A stretch of DNA of 64,000 nucleotides from an uncultured Prevotellaceae bacterium. Its GTDB lineage: Bacteria > Bacteroidota > Bacteroidia > Bacteroidales > Bacteroidaceae. The stretch spans positions 62,001 to 126,000 of the forward strand of contig ONAG01000004.1 of assembly GCA_900315745.1 (NCBI GenBank), read 5' to 3'. This document shows positions 35,820 to 45,023 of the stretch, in pieces (position 1 is the stretch's first letter; every line of letters starts with the position of its first letter). The position numbers and the translations under genes are program-made. Below the pieces are notes generated by a model. It ran no database searches. It saw only the letters and a program-made list of their open reading frames with translations, and had not been told where the DNA came from.

Positions 35820-36632
35820 ATGTATAATACAAAGTGTATTTTCAATGCAATACTTGTGGCATTAGTCATATCTATGACTATGGGCTCGTGTCGTCACAAG
35901 CCATCCATTCAAGAGATGGGAATCAAGCTTGACACCATCAGCATAAAGCAAAAAGCCAAGCTCATGCCAGACTCAGCACAATCACCCGAATGCCATCTCA
36001 ACATATCCCTCATCACCATTGCCAACAAGGAATATGGCAACATCAATGACAGTTTGCTACGTTGTGGCATCCTGTCTCCTGAATACCTTTCACTCAGCAA
36101 TAAGTCAATGCCTGTTCGTACCGCAGTAGATTCTTTTATCACAAGATACATTCAAGATTATCGTGATTTTTATTCAGGCATATACAACGACGAATTGGAT
36201 TCAAATAATGCGTTTTTGGAATTCAAGCTGTCAACAAGCATTATGGAAGGGACAGACAGCACATTGGTATATCAAGCCCACCAGAGCAACAAGCAAGGAG
36301 ATGTGACAACCGAGTTCAACAAATTTGTAAACATAGACCTTCGCCACAAAAGATTGTTGACTCTGGATGACATTTTCGTTCATGGTTATGAGAAAGCCCT
36401 AAACGATGCCATTTGCCAGAAACTATTGAAACAGACAGGCAATAAAAACGAGTCTCAGCTTCATCAATCGGGATTTTTTACAAACATACCGATATACGCC
36501 ACTAACAATTTCAAGCTTGAGGACAAATCCATTACTTTTGTATATGTGATGGGTGAAATAGCCGACCGTGACAAGGGTGAAATACAAGTGGAAGTGAATT
36601 GTTCAGATATTAAAGCCCTGTTTAAGAGATGA
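35820..36632 (+). CDS. DUF3298/RsiV-like lipoprotein
   Basis: A 270-residue protein with a lipoprotein signal ending TMGSC (Cys near residue 22). The mature part (HLNISLITIANKEYG, then FITRYIQDYRDFYSG, FLEFKLSTSIMEGTDS) and the C-terminal segment (NIDLRHKRLLTLDDIFVHGYEKAL, NFKLEDKSITFVY) match the DUF4163 plus DUF3298 pattern also found in the anti-sigma factor RsiV. No sigma-binding region or ECF sigma gene is visible, so an RsiV-like regulatory role is not supported. ATG 35820 is chosen from the promoter; the upstream ATG at 35790 would be almost at the RNA start. Its stop overlaps rsmG by four bases. Confidence 0.72.
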   Translation: MYNTKCIFNAILVALVISMTMGSCRHKPSIQEMGIKLDTISIKQKAKLMPDSAQSPECHLNISLITIANKEYGNINDSLLRCGILSPEYLSLSNKSMPVRTAVDSFITRYIQDYRDFYSGIYNDELDSNNAFLEFKLSTSIMEGTDSTLVYQAHQSNKQGDVTTEFNKFVNIDLRHKRLLTLDDIFVHGYEKALNDAICQKLLKQTGNKNESQLHQSGFFTNIPIYATNNFKLEDKSITFVYVMGEIADRDKGEIQVEVNCSDIKALFKR

Positions 36633-37249
36633 AAACCATACTTGATCATTTTCCGGGGTTGACACAGGATCAAGTGTCACAATATGAAGCGCTTCAGTCC
36701 TTGTACACAGATTGGAACCAAAAAATCAATGTAATATCCCGCAAAGATATAGAAAACTTATATGAGCATCATGTGTTGCACTCGATGCTGATATCCAAGT
36801 TCTTTCATCCTGTCTCTGGAACGAAGTTCCTTGACTTTGGTACAGGAGGCGGTTTTCCAGGCATCCCTCTTGCCATAATGTGGCCAGAATGCCAATTCCA
36901 TTTAATAGACGGAACAGGTAAGAAAATAAAAGTAGTGGAAGAAGTTAGCAAGTCCATCGGTTTGAAGAACGTTGTTGCCTCACATATCCGCGGTGAGGAA
37001 GAGAAAGGAAAATACGACTTCATAATAAGCCGTGCCGTCATGCCACTTCAAGACATGGTAAAGATAGTGAGGAAAAACATTTCTCAAAGACAACATAACG
37101 CCATAGGCAACGGAATACTGAGTTTGAAAGGTGGCGACATAAGATTAGAGACATCGCCATTCCGTAGAATTATAGAAACAATCCCTTTGTCCGAATACAC
37201 GAGTTTGGATTGGTATAAGGAGAAATATTTAATATATTTGCCATTATGA
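36629..37249 (+). CDS. rsmG: 16S rRNA (guanine-527 N7)-methyltransferase
   Basis: A 206-residue SAM-dependent methyltransferase of normal RsmG size. It shows YTDWNQKINVISRKDIENLYEHHVLHS-type N-terminal residues, then the SAM motif FLDFGTGGGFPGIPLAIMWP near residues 68-87 and FIISRAVMPLQDM. RsmG makes m7G527 in the decoding region of 16S rRNA; loss gives low-level streptomycin resistance in other bacteria. It overlaps the genes on both sides by four bases, so it is translationally coupled within the chain ending in ruvC and the tandem ATPase. Confidence 0.94.
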   Translation: MKTILDHFPGLTQDQVSQYEALQSLYTDWNQKINVISRKDIENLYEHHVLHSMLISKFFHPVSGTKFLDFGTGGGFPGIPLAIMWPECQFHLIDGTGKKIKVVEEVSKSIGLKNVVASHIRGEEEKGKYDFIISRAVMPLQDMVKIVRKNISQRQHNAIGNGILSLKGGDIRLETSPFRRIIETIPLSEYTSLDWYKEKYLIYLPL

Positions 37250-37893
37250 TACGTATAAAGAGATTTACATGCAACATGCTTCAGGAAAATTGTTATGTTG
37301 CCAGTTGTGATATCACCAATGAATGCGTGGTGGTTGACTGCGGAGCCTATTACGAGGAAGAACGCAAGTCATTGTTGGCATATATCCATGACAACCATCT
37401 CAAGCCTGTTCATCTGCTTTGTACGCATGGCCATGTTGACCATAATTTTGGCAACAACACAATATTCGACGAATTCGGTCTAAATCCAGAAGTTCATGCT
37501 GACGACATGGCACTAATGGACAATCTTGCCCAGCAATCCGTAAAATTCATAGGCGACGCCCCTAAATATGCATTTCCACCTGTCAAACAATACCTGTCAG
37601 ACGGAGACCTGATTAGTGTTGGCAACCATACAATTCAGGTGATTCACACACCAGGTCATTCCAAAGGCAGCGTTTGCTTCTACATAAAAGAAGAGAACAT
37701 ACTGATGACAGGCGACACACTGTTTCGCATGTCAATTGGCCGCACAGATTTAGAAGGCGGCAGCATGATGCAGATAATACAAAGTCTGAGGCAGTTGGCC
37801 CAACTTCCTGACGACACACTCATACTTCCCGGTCATGGTCCAGAGACCACGATGGGTGATGAACTTCGCTATAATCCATTTCTCGATAGATGA
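37246..37893 (+). CDS. metallo-beta-lactamase-fold hydrolase (glyoxalase II-like)
   Basis: A 215-residue cytoplasmic protein of the MBL-fold hydrolase family. Zinc motifs are THGHVDHNFG near residues 63-68, HTPGHSKGSVCFY near 133, and TGDTLFRMSIGRTDL near 156, with LPGHGPETTMGDE at the end. This is the short glyoxalase II-like group (YcbL type) that hydrolyses thioesters; the natural substrate is not defined. It overlaps rsmG and ruvC by four bases each. Confidence 0.9.
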   Translation: MIRIKRFTCNMLQENCYVASCDITNECVVVDCGAYYEEERKSLLAYIHDNHLKPVHLLCTHGHVDHNFGNNTIFDEFGLNPEVHADDMALMDNLAQQSVKFIGDAPKYAFPPVKQYLSDGDLISVGNHTIQVIHTPGHSKGSVCFYIKEENILMTGDTLFRMSIGRTDLEGGSMMQIIQSLRQLAQLPDDTLILPGHGPETTMGDELRYNPFLDR

Positions 37894-38456
37894 CAAGCGA
37901 CAAGATAATCTTAGGAATCGACCCAGGCACCTCCGTAATGGGTTATGGCATAATACGGGTGACAGATGGGCATGCCCACATGGTTGTGATGGGTGTGATA
38001 GACATGCGTAAGTTCACGGACCCATACTTGAAGTTGGGTCACATATTCAATCGTGTTACCAGCATCATCGACACCTACCTACCAGATGAAATGGCTATAG
38101 AGGCACCCTTTTTCGGAAAGAATGTTCAGTCCATGCTCAAATTAGGTCGTGCCCAAGGAGTCGCCATCTCAGCTGCCATCCAGCGGGACATCCCGATTCA
38201 CGAATATGCGCCACTAAAGATCAAGATGGCCATAACAGGCAACGGTAGTGCCTCCAAGGAACAAGTAGCAGGCATGTTAAGCCGTCTGTTGGACATATCT
38301 TCAAGCGACATGCCCCATCTTCTTGATGCGACAGATGCTCTTGGCGCCGCCTATTGCCATTATCTTCAGATGAACAAGCCAGAATCTCAAGTTCATTTCA
38401 GAGGTTGGAAAGATTTCGTCAACAAGAACAAGGAACGCGTATGCAGACAACCATAA
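37890..38456 (+). CDS. ruvC: Holliday junction endonuclease RuvC
   Basis: A 188-residue protein of standard RuvC size. The acidic residues are visible in ILGIDPGTSVMGYG, MAIEAPFFGKNVQS and LLDATDALGAAYCH, which supply the Asp-Glu-Asp-Asp active site. RuvC resolves Holliday junctions with RuvAB; ruvA and ruvB are not in this window. Its end overlaps the next coding region by 16 bases. Confidence 0.96.
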   Translation: MTSDKIILGIDPGTSVMGYGIIRVTDGHAHMVVMGVIDMRKFTDPYLKLGHIFNRVTSIIDTYLPDEMAIEAPFFGKNVQSMLKLGRAQGVAISAAIQRDIPIHEYAPLKIKMAITGNGSASKEQVAGMLSRLLDISSSDMPHLLDATDALGAAYCHYLQMNKPESQVHFRGWKDFVNKNKERVCRQP

Positions 38457-39919
38457 GAATATCAAAAGGCACGGCCAGGATGCCCCAATGGCGAATGGCC
38501 CAGCCTGTAGAATTCGAAGCACTCGATGGAGAGCACTTAGCCATCGTGGGCAACAATGGAAGCGGCAAGACGATGCTGACAGACATCATCATAGGCCGTC
38601 ATCCACTATTGCTCTGCGCACCCACCTACGATTTCCGTCCCAGCCTCCGTCCACTTGCAGCCGACAACATAAAGTACATTTCATTTCGCGACTGCTACGG
38701 AGCTGACAATGAAGCCACATACTATTTGCAACAACGCTGGAATCAGCATGATATAGACTCAGAAACTCCCACTGTGGGGCAAATGCTTGAAGAAGCATTC
38801 TCAATGGCGGGAGAGTCGAATGAAGAGAGACGCGATTTGCAGTCACATCTTTACGAGATATTCGGTCTCAAAGAACTGTTAGACAAATACATTATATTAT
38901 TGTCAAGTGGTGAATTGCGTAAATTCCAGTTGTGCAAGGCTTTGTTTTTCATGCCGCGCATACTGATAATGGACAATCCATTCATAGGTCTCGATTCGGA
39001 AACACGAGAGCAATTAAAAGTCCTTTTGACCACGTTGTCGAAAGAACGAGCTCTACAAATCATACTTGTCCTGGCAAAAAGAGATGAGATTCCAGATTTC
39101 ATCACCCATATAGTGGAAGTAAACGACATGGTGGCACACCCCAAGGAGGCTCGCAAACCTTATTTCTCACAATTATGCCCCAAGCTACCTGAATTATCAG
39201 CAGAGAAGAAGGAAGCCATATTGAACCTACCACCATCAGACAAAGATTATCATGCCAAAGAGGTAGTACGTCTGAACAAAGTAAGCATTCGCTATGGCAC
39301 TCGCACGATACTCAAAGATTTGGACTGGGTAATAAGGAATGGCGACCGTTGGGCTTTAACCGGCAAGAACGGTTCTGGCAAGTCCACGCTGTTGAGCCTT
39401 ATCTGTGCAGACAACCCCCAAAGCTACGCCTGTGACATCACTCTATTCGACCAACGTCGAGGCACGGGTGAAACAATATGGGACATCAAGCGTCACATAG
39501 GATACGTATCCCCCGAGATGCACCGAGCCTATAAAAAGGACATGGAATGCATAAGTGTTGTTGCGAGCGGCTTGAAGGATTCTGTGGGGTTGTTCGTCCA
39601 CCCTACAGCATCAGAATATGAGACGTGTAAATGGTGGATGAACATCTTTGGGATAGGAAATCTACAATCGCGTCGCTTTATGAGTTTGTCGAGCGGTGAG
39701 CAACGCATGGTTCTCCTTGCGAGAGCTTTCGTAAAAGACCCGGAGCTATTGATTCTTGACGAGCCATTCCATGGTCTCGATGCCGTCAATAGCCATATCG
39801 TTCGCCAGATCATCAACGCTTTTTGCGAGCGTCCGAACAAGACTCTAATCATGGTATCACATTATATGGAAGAGTTGCCAAGCTGCATCAGCAAGCACCT
39901 TCATTTGGAAAAAATATAA
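38441..39919 (+). CDS. tandem ABC ATPase, ModF/PhrA-like
   Basis: A 492-residue soluble protein with two ABC ATPase domains and no membrane segment. Domain 1 has Walker A GNNGSGKT at residues 37-44, signature LSSGELRKFQ and Walker B LIMDNPFIGLD, in which Asn179 replaces the catalytic Glu. Domain 2 has Walker A GKNGSGKST, signature LSSGEQRMVLLARA and intact Walker B LILDEPFHGLD. The layout matches the ModF/PhrA family, whose function is uncertain (molybdate-related or photorepair-associated). ATG 38441 gives a proper start and overlaps ruvC by 16 bases. One ATP site is probably inactive for hydrolysis. It is not an obvious partner for the orphan permeases in the window. Confidence 0.85.
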   Translation: MQTTIRISKGTARMPQWRMAQPVEFEALDGEHLAIVGNNGSGKTMLTDIIIGRHPLLLCAPTYDFRPSLRPLAADNIKYISFRDCYGADNEATYYLQQRWNQHDIDSETPTVGQMLEEAFSMAGESNEERRDLQSHLYEIFGLKELLDKYIILLSSGELRKFQLCKALFFMPRILIMDNPFIGLDSETREQLKVLLTTLSKERALQIILVLAKRDEIPDFITHIVEVNDMVAHPKEARKPYFSQLCPKLPELSAEKKEAILNLPPSDKDYHAKEVVRLNKVSIRYGTRTILKDLDWVIRNGDRWALTGKNGSGKSTLLSLICADNPQSYACDITLFDQRRGTGETIWDIKRHIGYVSPEMHRAYKKDMECISVVASGLKDSVGLFVHPTASEYETCKWWMNIFGIGNLQSRRFMSLSSGEQRMVLLARAFVKDPELLILDEPFHGLDAVNSHIVRQIINAFCERPNKTLIMVSHYMEELPSCISKHLHLEKI

Positions 39920-39950
39920 TTTATAACAAAGGAAACAAACAATCAAAATT

Positions 39951-40424
39951 ATGATGAAACGTATACTTTTTTTATTATCCGTGTTATCCATTGTGGTGGC
40001 AGCCAATGCTCAAGAGGCTTATAATGAAGCCATCCGCATGGCGAAGGCAGTTGCCGATGACACATCAAAATCATTGGAAGAACGCAAGATAGCCACATTC
40101 AAGAAAGATGCGCTATATTATCTTGGCTCCCAATCCTACAAACTTACCCCGGACAGTTCGGTAACTGTGCTTGACCACCAAGCACTGGCACTGTTCCAGT
40201 TCATAAATTTGTTTCAGGGCCGCTATCTAATGGCTGCCAAGAAAGACCGTCCTGCCATAATCGATCAATTCAAGAGAGTAAGCTTGGCACACCCCCGTTT
40301 TCATGACCCCAACAAAGAGTATGTCCTTGCATACATCACAAATGCCGGTTATATAACACAATTCTCTTTGGACACTGACTGGGTGGCTGCATATAATGCC
40401 ATACGCCGTAAAATGCAGAAATAG
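39951..40424 (+). CDS. small secreted protein of unknown function
   Basis: A 157-residue protein with a Sec signal (ILFLLSVLSIVVAANAQ) and a mainly helical, soluble mature part (EEAYNEAIRMAKAV-like repeats of charged helices, ALFQFINLFQG, AYNAIRRKMQK). No lipobox or known motif is visible. It lies 31 bases after the tandem ATPase gene and may be the last gene of that chain. Two adjacent ATG codons (39951, 39954) can serve as start. I do not recognise the family. Confidence 0.7.
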   Translation: MMKRILFLLSVLSIVVAANAQEAYNEAIRMAKAVADDTSKSLEERKIATFKKDALYYLGSQSYKLTPDSSVTVLDHQALALFQFINLFQGRYLMAAKKDRPAIIDQFKRVSLAHPRFHDPNKEYVLAYITNAGYITQFSLDTDWVAAYNAIRRKMQK

Positions 40425-40498
40425 AACTTGAAAGTTCTTTTTGTTGAGCATCTCATCAAAAATTATAGAAACATGAAAAGTGATTGCGAATATTTTAT

Positions 40499-40506
40499 TA
40501 TATTTG
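40499..40506 (+). promoter_or_regulatory. -7 element upstream of the BspA-type gene
   Basis: TATATTTG matches TAnnTTTG 20 bases before ATG 40527. No TTTG is seen at -33. The position argues against the longer frame beginning at 40428. Confidence 0.5.
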
Positions 40507-40526
40507 CAATCAAAACAATTTTTACC

Positions 40527-42539
40527 ATGAGCAGACTAACATTTTTATTATTATCTGTCTTGCTTAGTACAAGCATAATGGCAGAAAATTTCATTGTTGA
40601 CGGAATATATTATCAAGCCACCTCACCTACTACAGCGAAAGTGATGCCTAATGGCTCCGATCAAAATGAAAGTGGCGGCATAGTTATAATCGGCCTCAAC
40701 AACGGTTATGATGGTGATGTAACGATACCATCCACGATAACATATGGTGACAACACCTATACTGTGACATCAGCTGAGAATGGAACATTTGCCAATTCCA
40801 CAAAGATGACAAGCATCACTCTCCCAGCCACACTCACAGAACTTGGTCCGACTCCTTTCACATCCTGCGGCAAATTGAACTCCATTATAGTAGATTCAGA
40901 AAATCCCACCTATAGCACTGAAGATGGTGTGCTTTTTAACAAGACTAAAACCACAATCATTTCATGCCCAGGTGCAAAGACCGGCACATACACCATACCT
41001 TCCACTGTGAACAAGATAGAAAAATCTGCTTTTTATGGATGCTCCAAACTCACATCTATTGAATTGCCCTCTACGATAAACGACATAGGAGCGTTTGCTT
41101 TTCGTGCATGCATCTCTCTGAAGTCTATAAACCTTCCTGAAGGCATAACCGAAATTAAAAGTGGTGTTTTCAGAGGTTGCAGTTCACTGCCTTCATTGTC
41201 ATTGCCATCAACTGTAACAATGATAGATGACTATGCTTTCTACTATTGCCAGAGCTTGACATCCATCACGATACACGAAGGCTTAAAATACGTTGGCGAC
41301 TATGCATTCAGTTCATGTGTGAAATTAGCCGAAATCAGTCTGCCGAATACAGTAGAAGAATTTGGCAATCGAATTTTTGAAAGTTGTTCCAAATTAAGGA
41401 GCCTCACTATTCCAACATCATTGCAACAAATAGGAAAGGCTGTTTTCAGAGGCTGCTCATCACTAAGTTTCATAGAGGTACCTGAAGCTTGCGAATACTT
41501 TAGTGGAGAAGAAGACATGCTATTCAACAAGGACAAAACCACAATTATTTGTTGCCCATGTACGAAGGAAGGCTACATCGAACTTCCATCTACAGTTAAC
41601 ACGATAGATAGTTATGCATTTTTCATGTGTCGTTCGATTACCGGAATCAAATTTTCCCCTTCATTGACAACTATAGGTTCTTCAGCTTTTTCCAACTGCA
41701 CAGGTCTTCGTGAGCTTGTATTTCCCAACACACTTCGCAACTTGGGCAAGAGTTCGTTCACTTCATGTACATCATTGTCAAGCATAACAAGCTATGCATT
41801 CACTCCCCCAATCAATGATGTTCAATGTTTTTCGAGCATGACGTACAATATACCCCTATATGTACCAGCAAATGCCATCCCATCATATCAGAATTCTGAT
41901 GAATGGGAAAATTTCACATCGATATCCCCTATAGCAGAGTCGTTGACAGCCAAATCTTCCGACAGCTATCCAGGTGCAACAGCAAGAGTAAGTATTGGCT
42001 TGAACAATGCACAAACCGATATCAGCTCCTACCAGTTTGACATGCATCTGCCAGAGGGAATGAGTCTAATATCCTCAGGAAACAGTTTTATTCATAACTA
42101 CACAGCACGCCATTCATCTGGTAATCCGGTCATGACAGCCACAGATTTGGGTGAGGGCAACTATCGTTTGCACTTTGAAGCAGATGAAACCAAGAAGATA
42201 TCTGGCAACGAAGGAGACGTGGTTAGCTTCCTCATAGCATTAGACAAAGAAGTAACGACAGGCACTTATACAGGAACAATCAACGAAGGCTCCATCACTT
42301 ATAAAGGCAGTCAAGCAGTGGATTTATCTGGTGCAGAATTCCAGATAGAGGTAAAAGAAGGCTTGTTGGGCGATGCCAACTTGGACGGCTCAATAAATAT
42401 TGGAGACGTGATGTTGGTAGTAAATATAATATTGGACAACTCCGACAATTACATTTGGCAACTTGCAGATGTCACACGCGACGGAAACCTGACAGTGGTA
42501 GATGTCATGCGAATAGTCAACATCATTCTATATGAATGA
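40527..42539 (+). CDS. BspA-type leucine-rich-repeat surface protein with cohesin-like and dockerin-like modules
   Basis: A 670-residue exported protein. A signal peptide ends at SIMAEN near residue 20. Residues about 75-450 contain BspA/LRR_5 repeats of roughly 23 residues (for example IEKSAFYGCSKLTSIELPST and IDDYAFYYCQSLTSI). Residues about 470-610 look like a cohesin-type beta sandwich (YPGATARVSIGLNNAQTDISSYQFDMHLPEG). The last 60 residues carry two dockerin-like calcium loops: GDANLDGSINIGDVMLVVNIIL and ADVTRDGNLTVVDVMRIVNIIL. BspA of Tannerella binds fibronectin and host cells. No cellulosome is expected here, and the dockerin-like end may be a surface-retention signal. Start is set by the signal peptide and the element at 40499. 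Confidence 0.87.
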   Translation: MSRLTFLLLSVLLSTSIMAENFIVDGIYYQATSPTTAKVMPNGSDQNESGGIVIIGLNNGYDGDVTIPSTITYGDNTYTVTSAENGTFANSTKMTSITLPATLTELGPTPFTSCGKLNSIIVDSENPTYSTEDGVLFNKTKTTIISCPGAKTGTYTIPSTVNKIEKSAFYGCSKLTSIELPSTINDIGAFAFRACISLKSINLPEGITEIKSGVFRGCSSLPSLSLPSTVTMIDDYAFYYCQSLTSITIHEGLKYVGDYAFSSCVKLAEISLPNTVEEFGNRIFESCSKLRSLTIPTSLQQIGKAVFRGCSSLSFIEVPEACEYFSGEEDMLFNKDKTTIICCPCTKEGYIELPSTVNTIDSYAFFMCRSITGIKFSPSLTTIGSSAFSNCTGLRELVFPNTLRNLGKSSFTSCTSLSSITSYAFTPPINDVQCFSSMTYNIPLYVPANAIPSYQNSDEWENFTSISPIAESLTAKSSDSYPGATARVSIGLNNAQTDISSYQFDMHLPEGMSLISSGNSFIHNYTARHSSGNPVMTATDLGEGNYRLHFEADETKKISGNEGDVVSFLIALDKEVTTGTYTGTINEGSITYKGSQAVDLSGAEFQIEVKEGLLGDANLDGSINIGDVMLVVNIILDNSDNYIWQLADVTRDGNLTVVDVMRIVNIILYE

Positions 42540-42563
42540 TAGTTAAAGTAACAATTGAACATT

Positions 42564-42600
42564 CAAATGGGCTGCCAAGGAAAACAAGGCAGCCCATTTG
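42564..42600. terminator. hairpin terminator between convergent bspA-type and FKBP genes
   Basis: CAAATGGGCTGCC (42564-42576) and GGCAGCCCATTTG (42588-42600) form a perfect 13-bp stem with an 11-base loop. The T tract is short on either side, so termination strength is uncertain. Confidence 0.7.
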
Positions 42601-42643
42601 TTAATGTCAAAAGATCAACTATTGTCTTTACTTTACATGAGCA

Positions 42644-43726
42644 CTATTCGAATCCAAGTATTTCGATAGTGAAAAAAAGGTCAGAATAAGGTTTCACAGC
42701 ACCAGCAGATCTTGCGCCATAAGCTTGTGAATTTGGAATGAAAATTTCCCATTTGGCACCCTCTTTCATGTTTAAGAGAGAATGCCAGAATCCCGGAACA
42801 GTCTGACTTGGACGCATAACAGCCGGTTGTCCCCTTTGATAAGAGCTATCAAACACAGTGCCGTCCATTAGCTTTCCTTCATAATGCAATTTCACTTTTG
42901 TGTCATCCTTGGGTTTTCTTCCTTTGCCAGCATTAACTATGCGGTATAAGACACCATTTCCTTTAGGAAGTTCTGAGAAACCCATTTTCTTGTATTTCAT
43001 GGCATTGATTGCACTACTCGATTTATCGACAACATCCTTTATCAAAGCATCAGCAAGCTTAGTGTCGTTAACAGTAGCAGCCAAACCATCAACTTTAGCT
43101 TTCAAGTCATCGTATGAAATCAGGAAGTTGAAATCAGAAGCCTCCAAATCATCTTTAACTTTATTGACCAAATCATTCATATCGTACGCCATTTTCACCA
43201 GAGAGTCCCCAGGGGTGACAGTAAGGTTTGCCAAAGCATTTACATGCTTGATCAACTTTTCGAAAGAATAATGTGTGTCACGATATTTTGCTGGTGTCAA
43301 ATTCATTTTCCCATAATTACTTTCCATTTGCTTCAACAGCTCATCAAGCAAACCAACGTATCCATTTTTTTCGAAGAACTGCCTTCTCCACTTCAACACC
43401 GTTGAGGGGCTATCCGTGGAAACCATCTGTCCTTCGGCATTTTCTCCAACCTTCTCAGTTTCCACTTGAATCCAATTATCCAAATAGTCGTTGAGCATTA
43501 TAGAAGACAGCCTATAAGCAACAGTAGCATTCTCTTTCATTTGCAACGCATTGCTTCTGTAGTTATTTCCAAAAAGAATAAATCCCATCCATACCAATGC
43601 TATCACACCCACAACTACCAAAGCAGTTACAAAAGGTTTCCTTGACGAACGCTTCTTATGCTTCAGAACATCACTTTTTTGTTTTCTTGGCGAATCCTGC
43701 CGAAAATTTTTCTTTACATTTCCCAT
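42644..43726 (-). CDS. membrane-anchored FKBP-type peptidyl-prolyl isomerase
   Basis: A 360-residue protein. A basic N-terminus (RKQKSDVLKHKKRSSRKP) precedes one membrane helix (VTALVVVGVIALVWMGFILFG, residues about 32-52). A helical region of about 190 residues follows, then the FKBP domain with KVKLHYEGKLMDGTVFDSSY, GFWHSLLNMKEGAKWEIFIP and YSDLFFTIEILGFE. It catalyses prolyl isomerisation during folding of envelope proteins. The helical linker is longer than in Mip-like proteins. ATG 43726 replaces an upstream TTG at 43735. Confidence 0.87.
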   Translation of the reverse strand: MGNVKKNFRQDSPRKQKSDVLKHKKRSSRKPFVTALVVVGVIALVWMGFILFGNNYRSNALQMKENATVAYRLSSIMLNDYLDNWIQVETEKVGENAEGQMVSTDSPSTVLKWRRQFFEKNGYVGLLDELLKQMESNYGKMNLTPAKYRDTHYSFEKLIKHVNALANLTVTPGDSLVKMAYDMNDLVNKVKDDLEASDFNFLISYDDLKAKVDGLAATVNDTKLADALIKDVVDKSSSAINAMKYKKMGFSELPKGNGVLYRIVNAGKGRKPKDDTKVKLHYEGKLMDGTVFDSSYQRGQPAVMRPSQTVPGFWHSLLNMKEGAKWEIFIPNSQAYGARSAGAVKPYSDLFFTIEILGFE

Positions 43727-43854
43727 TTCAATCAATCATAATAAGAAACTACAATCCAAACTAATCAACAAATGGCATCATTACATGCCTACCCACTCAT
43801 TGCCTAAGAAAAGAGTATTATTACAATTCTTCGGTCATATTTGAATAGTCATTG

Positions 43855-43862
43855 CAAAAATA
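43855..43862 (-). promoter_or_regulatory. -7 element of the FKBP gene
   Basis: The minus strand reads TATTTTTG, about 130 bases upstream of ATG 43726, divergent from the cation-efflux promoter. No clear -33 TTTG. Confidence 0.45.
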
Positions 43863-43902
43863 ATCATAATGAATGACAAAACGTCAACAACCTTAAAAAA
43901 AA

Positions 43903-43934
43903 TTTGCACAATAGGAAATATCATTGTATTTTTG
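43903..43934 (+). promoter_or_regulatory. promoter of the cation diffusion facilitator gene
   Basis: TTTG (43903-43906), a 20-base spacer and TATTTTTG (43927-43934). It starts only 20 bases before ATG 43954 and shows that the longer frame from 43924 is not coding. Confidence 0.75.
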
Positions 43935-43953
43935 CAAAAAAGAAAGCATAAAC

Positions 43954-44871
43954 ATGAATAAAAACACCAGTAGGGAGACCAGGATAGTCCATGTGACAGC
44001 TAAAGGCACCATTGTCAACATTGTATTGGTTGCATTGAAATTTGCAGCGGCAATATTAGGCAGATCCGCCGCAATGTTGGCAGATGCAGTTCATTCTATA
44101 ACAGATTTGGCAACTGATTTGATTGTAATTGCCTTTGTGAAATTAGGCGGTCGTCCTAAAGACAAGAGTCATCCATACGGGCATGGCAAAATAGAGACCA
44201 TGGCAAGTCTGATTGTTGGCTTGATATTGGCATTTGTCGGCTTGATGATATTATATAATGGCCTTTGTGAAACCATTTCCGCCATTCAAGGTGTCAAATT
44301 GGAGCGTCCAGGCGTGATAGCACTCATAGCAGCCATTGCAAGTGTCATTTTGAAAGAATGGGCGTATCGTTTCACGATAAGTGAAGCCCGTTCAACTCAA
44401 TCCCAAGCCCTTTATGCAAATGCCTGGCATCATCGTTCAGATGCCTTTTCCTCGATAGGAACAAGCATCGGCATAGCCGGAGCCATCTTTTTAGGAGAAC
44501 GTTGGAGAGTTCTCGACCCGATTACAGCCATCATCGTTAGTTTGTTCATATTAAGAGTATCATATCTGATAGTGTCTCAGAGTGTTAACGAGCTACTTGA
44601 AGGGAGCCTTTCACAGGATATAGAAGACGATATAGCAAATATAGCAACAAAAGAGCCATGTGTCAAATCTGTCCATGCCATAATGACACGTCGGATTGGC
44701 AAAAACATTGCAGTAGAGATGCACGTCAATGTTCCAGGAAATCTCTCTGTCAGTGATGCACATACACACGCCACAAATATAGAAAACAAAATAAAGGAAA
44801 TATACGGAAAGGACTGTCATGTAGGCATACATATAGAACCATCCGAAGAAGAAGACAACGAGCATGAATGA
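43954..44871 (+). CDS. cation diffusion facilitator family transporter
   Basis: A 305-residue inner-membrane protein with six hydrophobic segments and a C-terminal cytoplasmic domain. The metal sites show as AAMLADAVHSITDLATDL in helix 2 (Asp and His/Asp pair), HPYGHGKIETMASL in the loop, and ANAWHHRSDAFSSIGTSIG in helix 5. The CDF family exports Zn, Fe, Mn or Co in exchange for protons; the ADAVHSITD / HHRSD set (with HxxxD and DxxxD) is typical for divalent-metal efflux. The metal cannot be assigned. The C-terminus is His/Glu-rich (HIEPSEEEDNEHE). Confidence 0.92.
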   Translation: MNKNTSRETRIVHVTAKGTIVNIVLVALKFAAAILGRSAAMLADAVHSITDLATDLIVIAFVKLGGRPKDKSHPYGHGKIETMASLIVGLILAFVGLMILYNGLCETISAIQGVKLERPGVIALIAAIASVILKEWAYRFTISEARSTQSQALYANAWHHRSDAFSSIGTSIGIAGAIFLGERWRVLDPITAIIVSLFILRVSYLIVSQSVNELLEGSLSQDIEDDIANIATKEPCVKSVHAIMTRRIGKNIAVEMHVNVPGNLSVSDAHTHATNIENKIKEIYGKDCHVGIHIEPSEEEDNEHE

Positions 44872-45023
44872 AGACAGCCATTGGTTTACATGGTATTGCT
44901 ATCCATAATGATTCTATCATAAAAGCTGTCAAAGAAAATTCATTTGATAATTTTCAAATTCATTTTTAGGGAGCCTAAGAGATTTGTGAAATAATTCACG
45001 AAGAGTATAATTGTGTGCTTATT

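Noticed and set aside
35820..36632. Anti-sigma factor RsiV assignment
   Set aside because: Only the DUF3298-type region is shared; there is no sigma-binding segment and no ECF sigma gene nearby.
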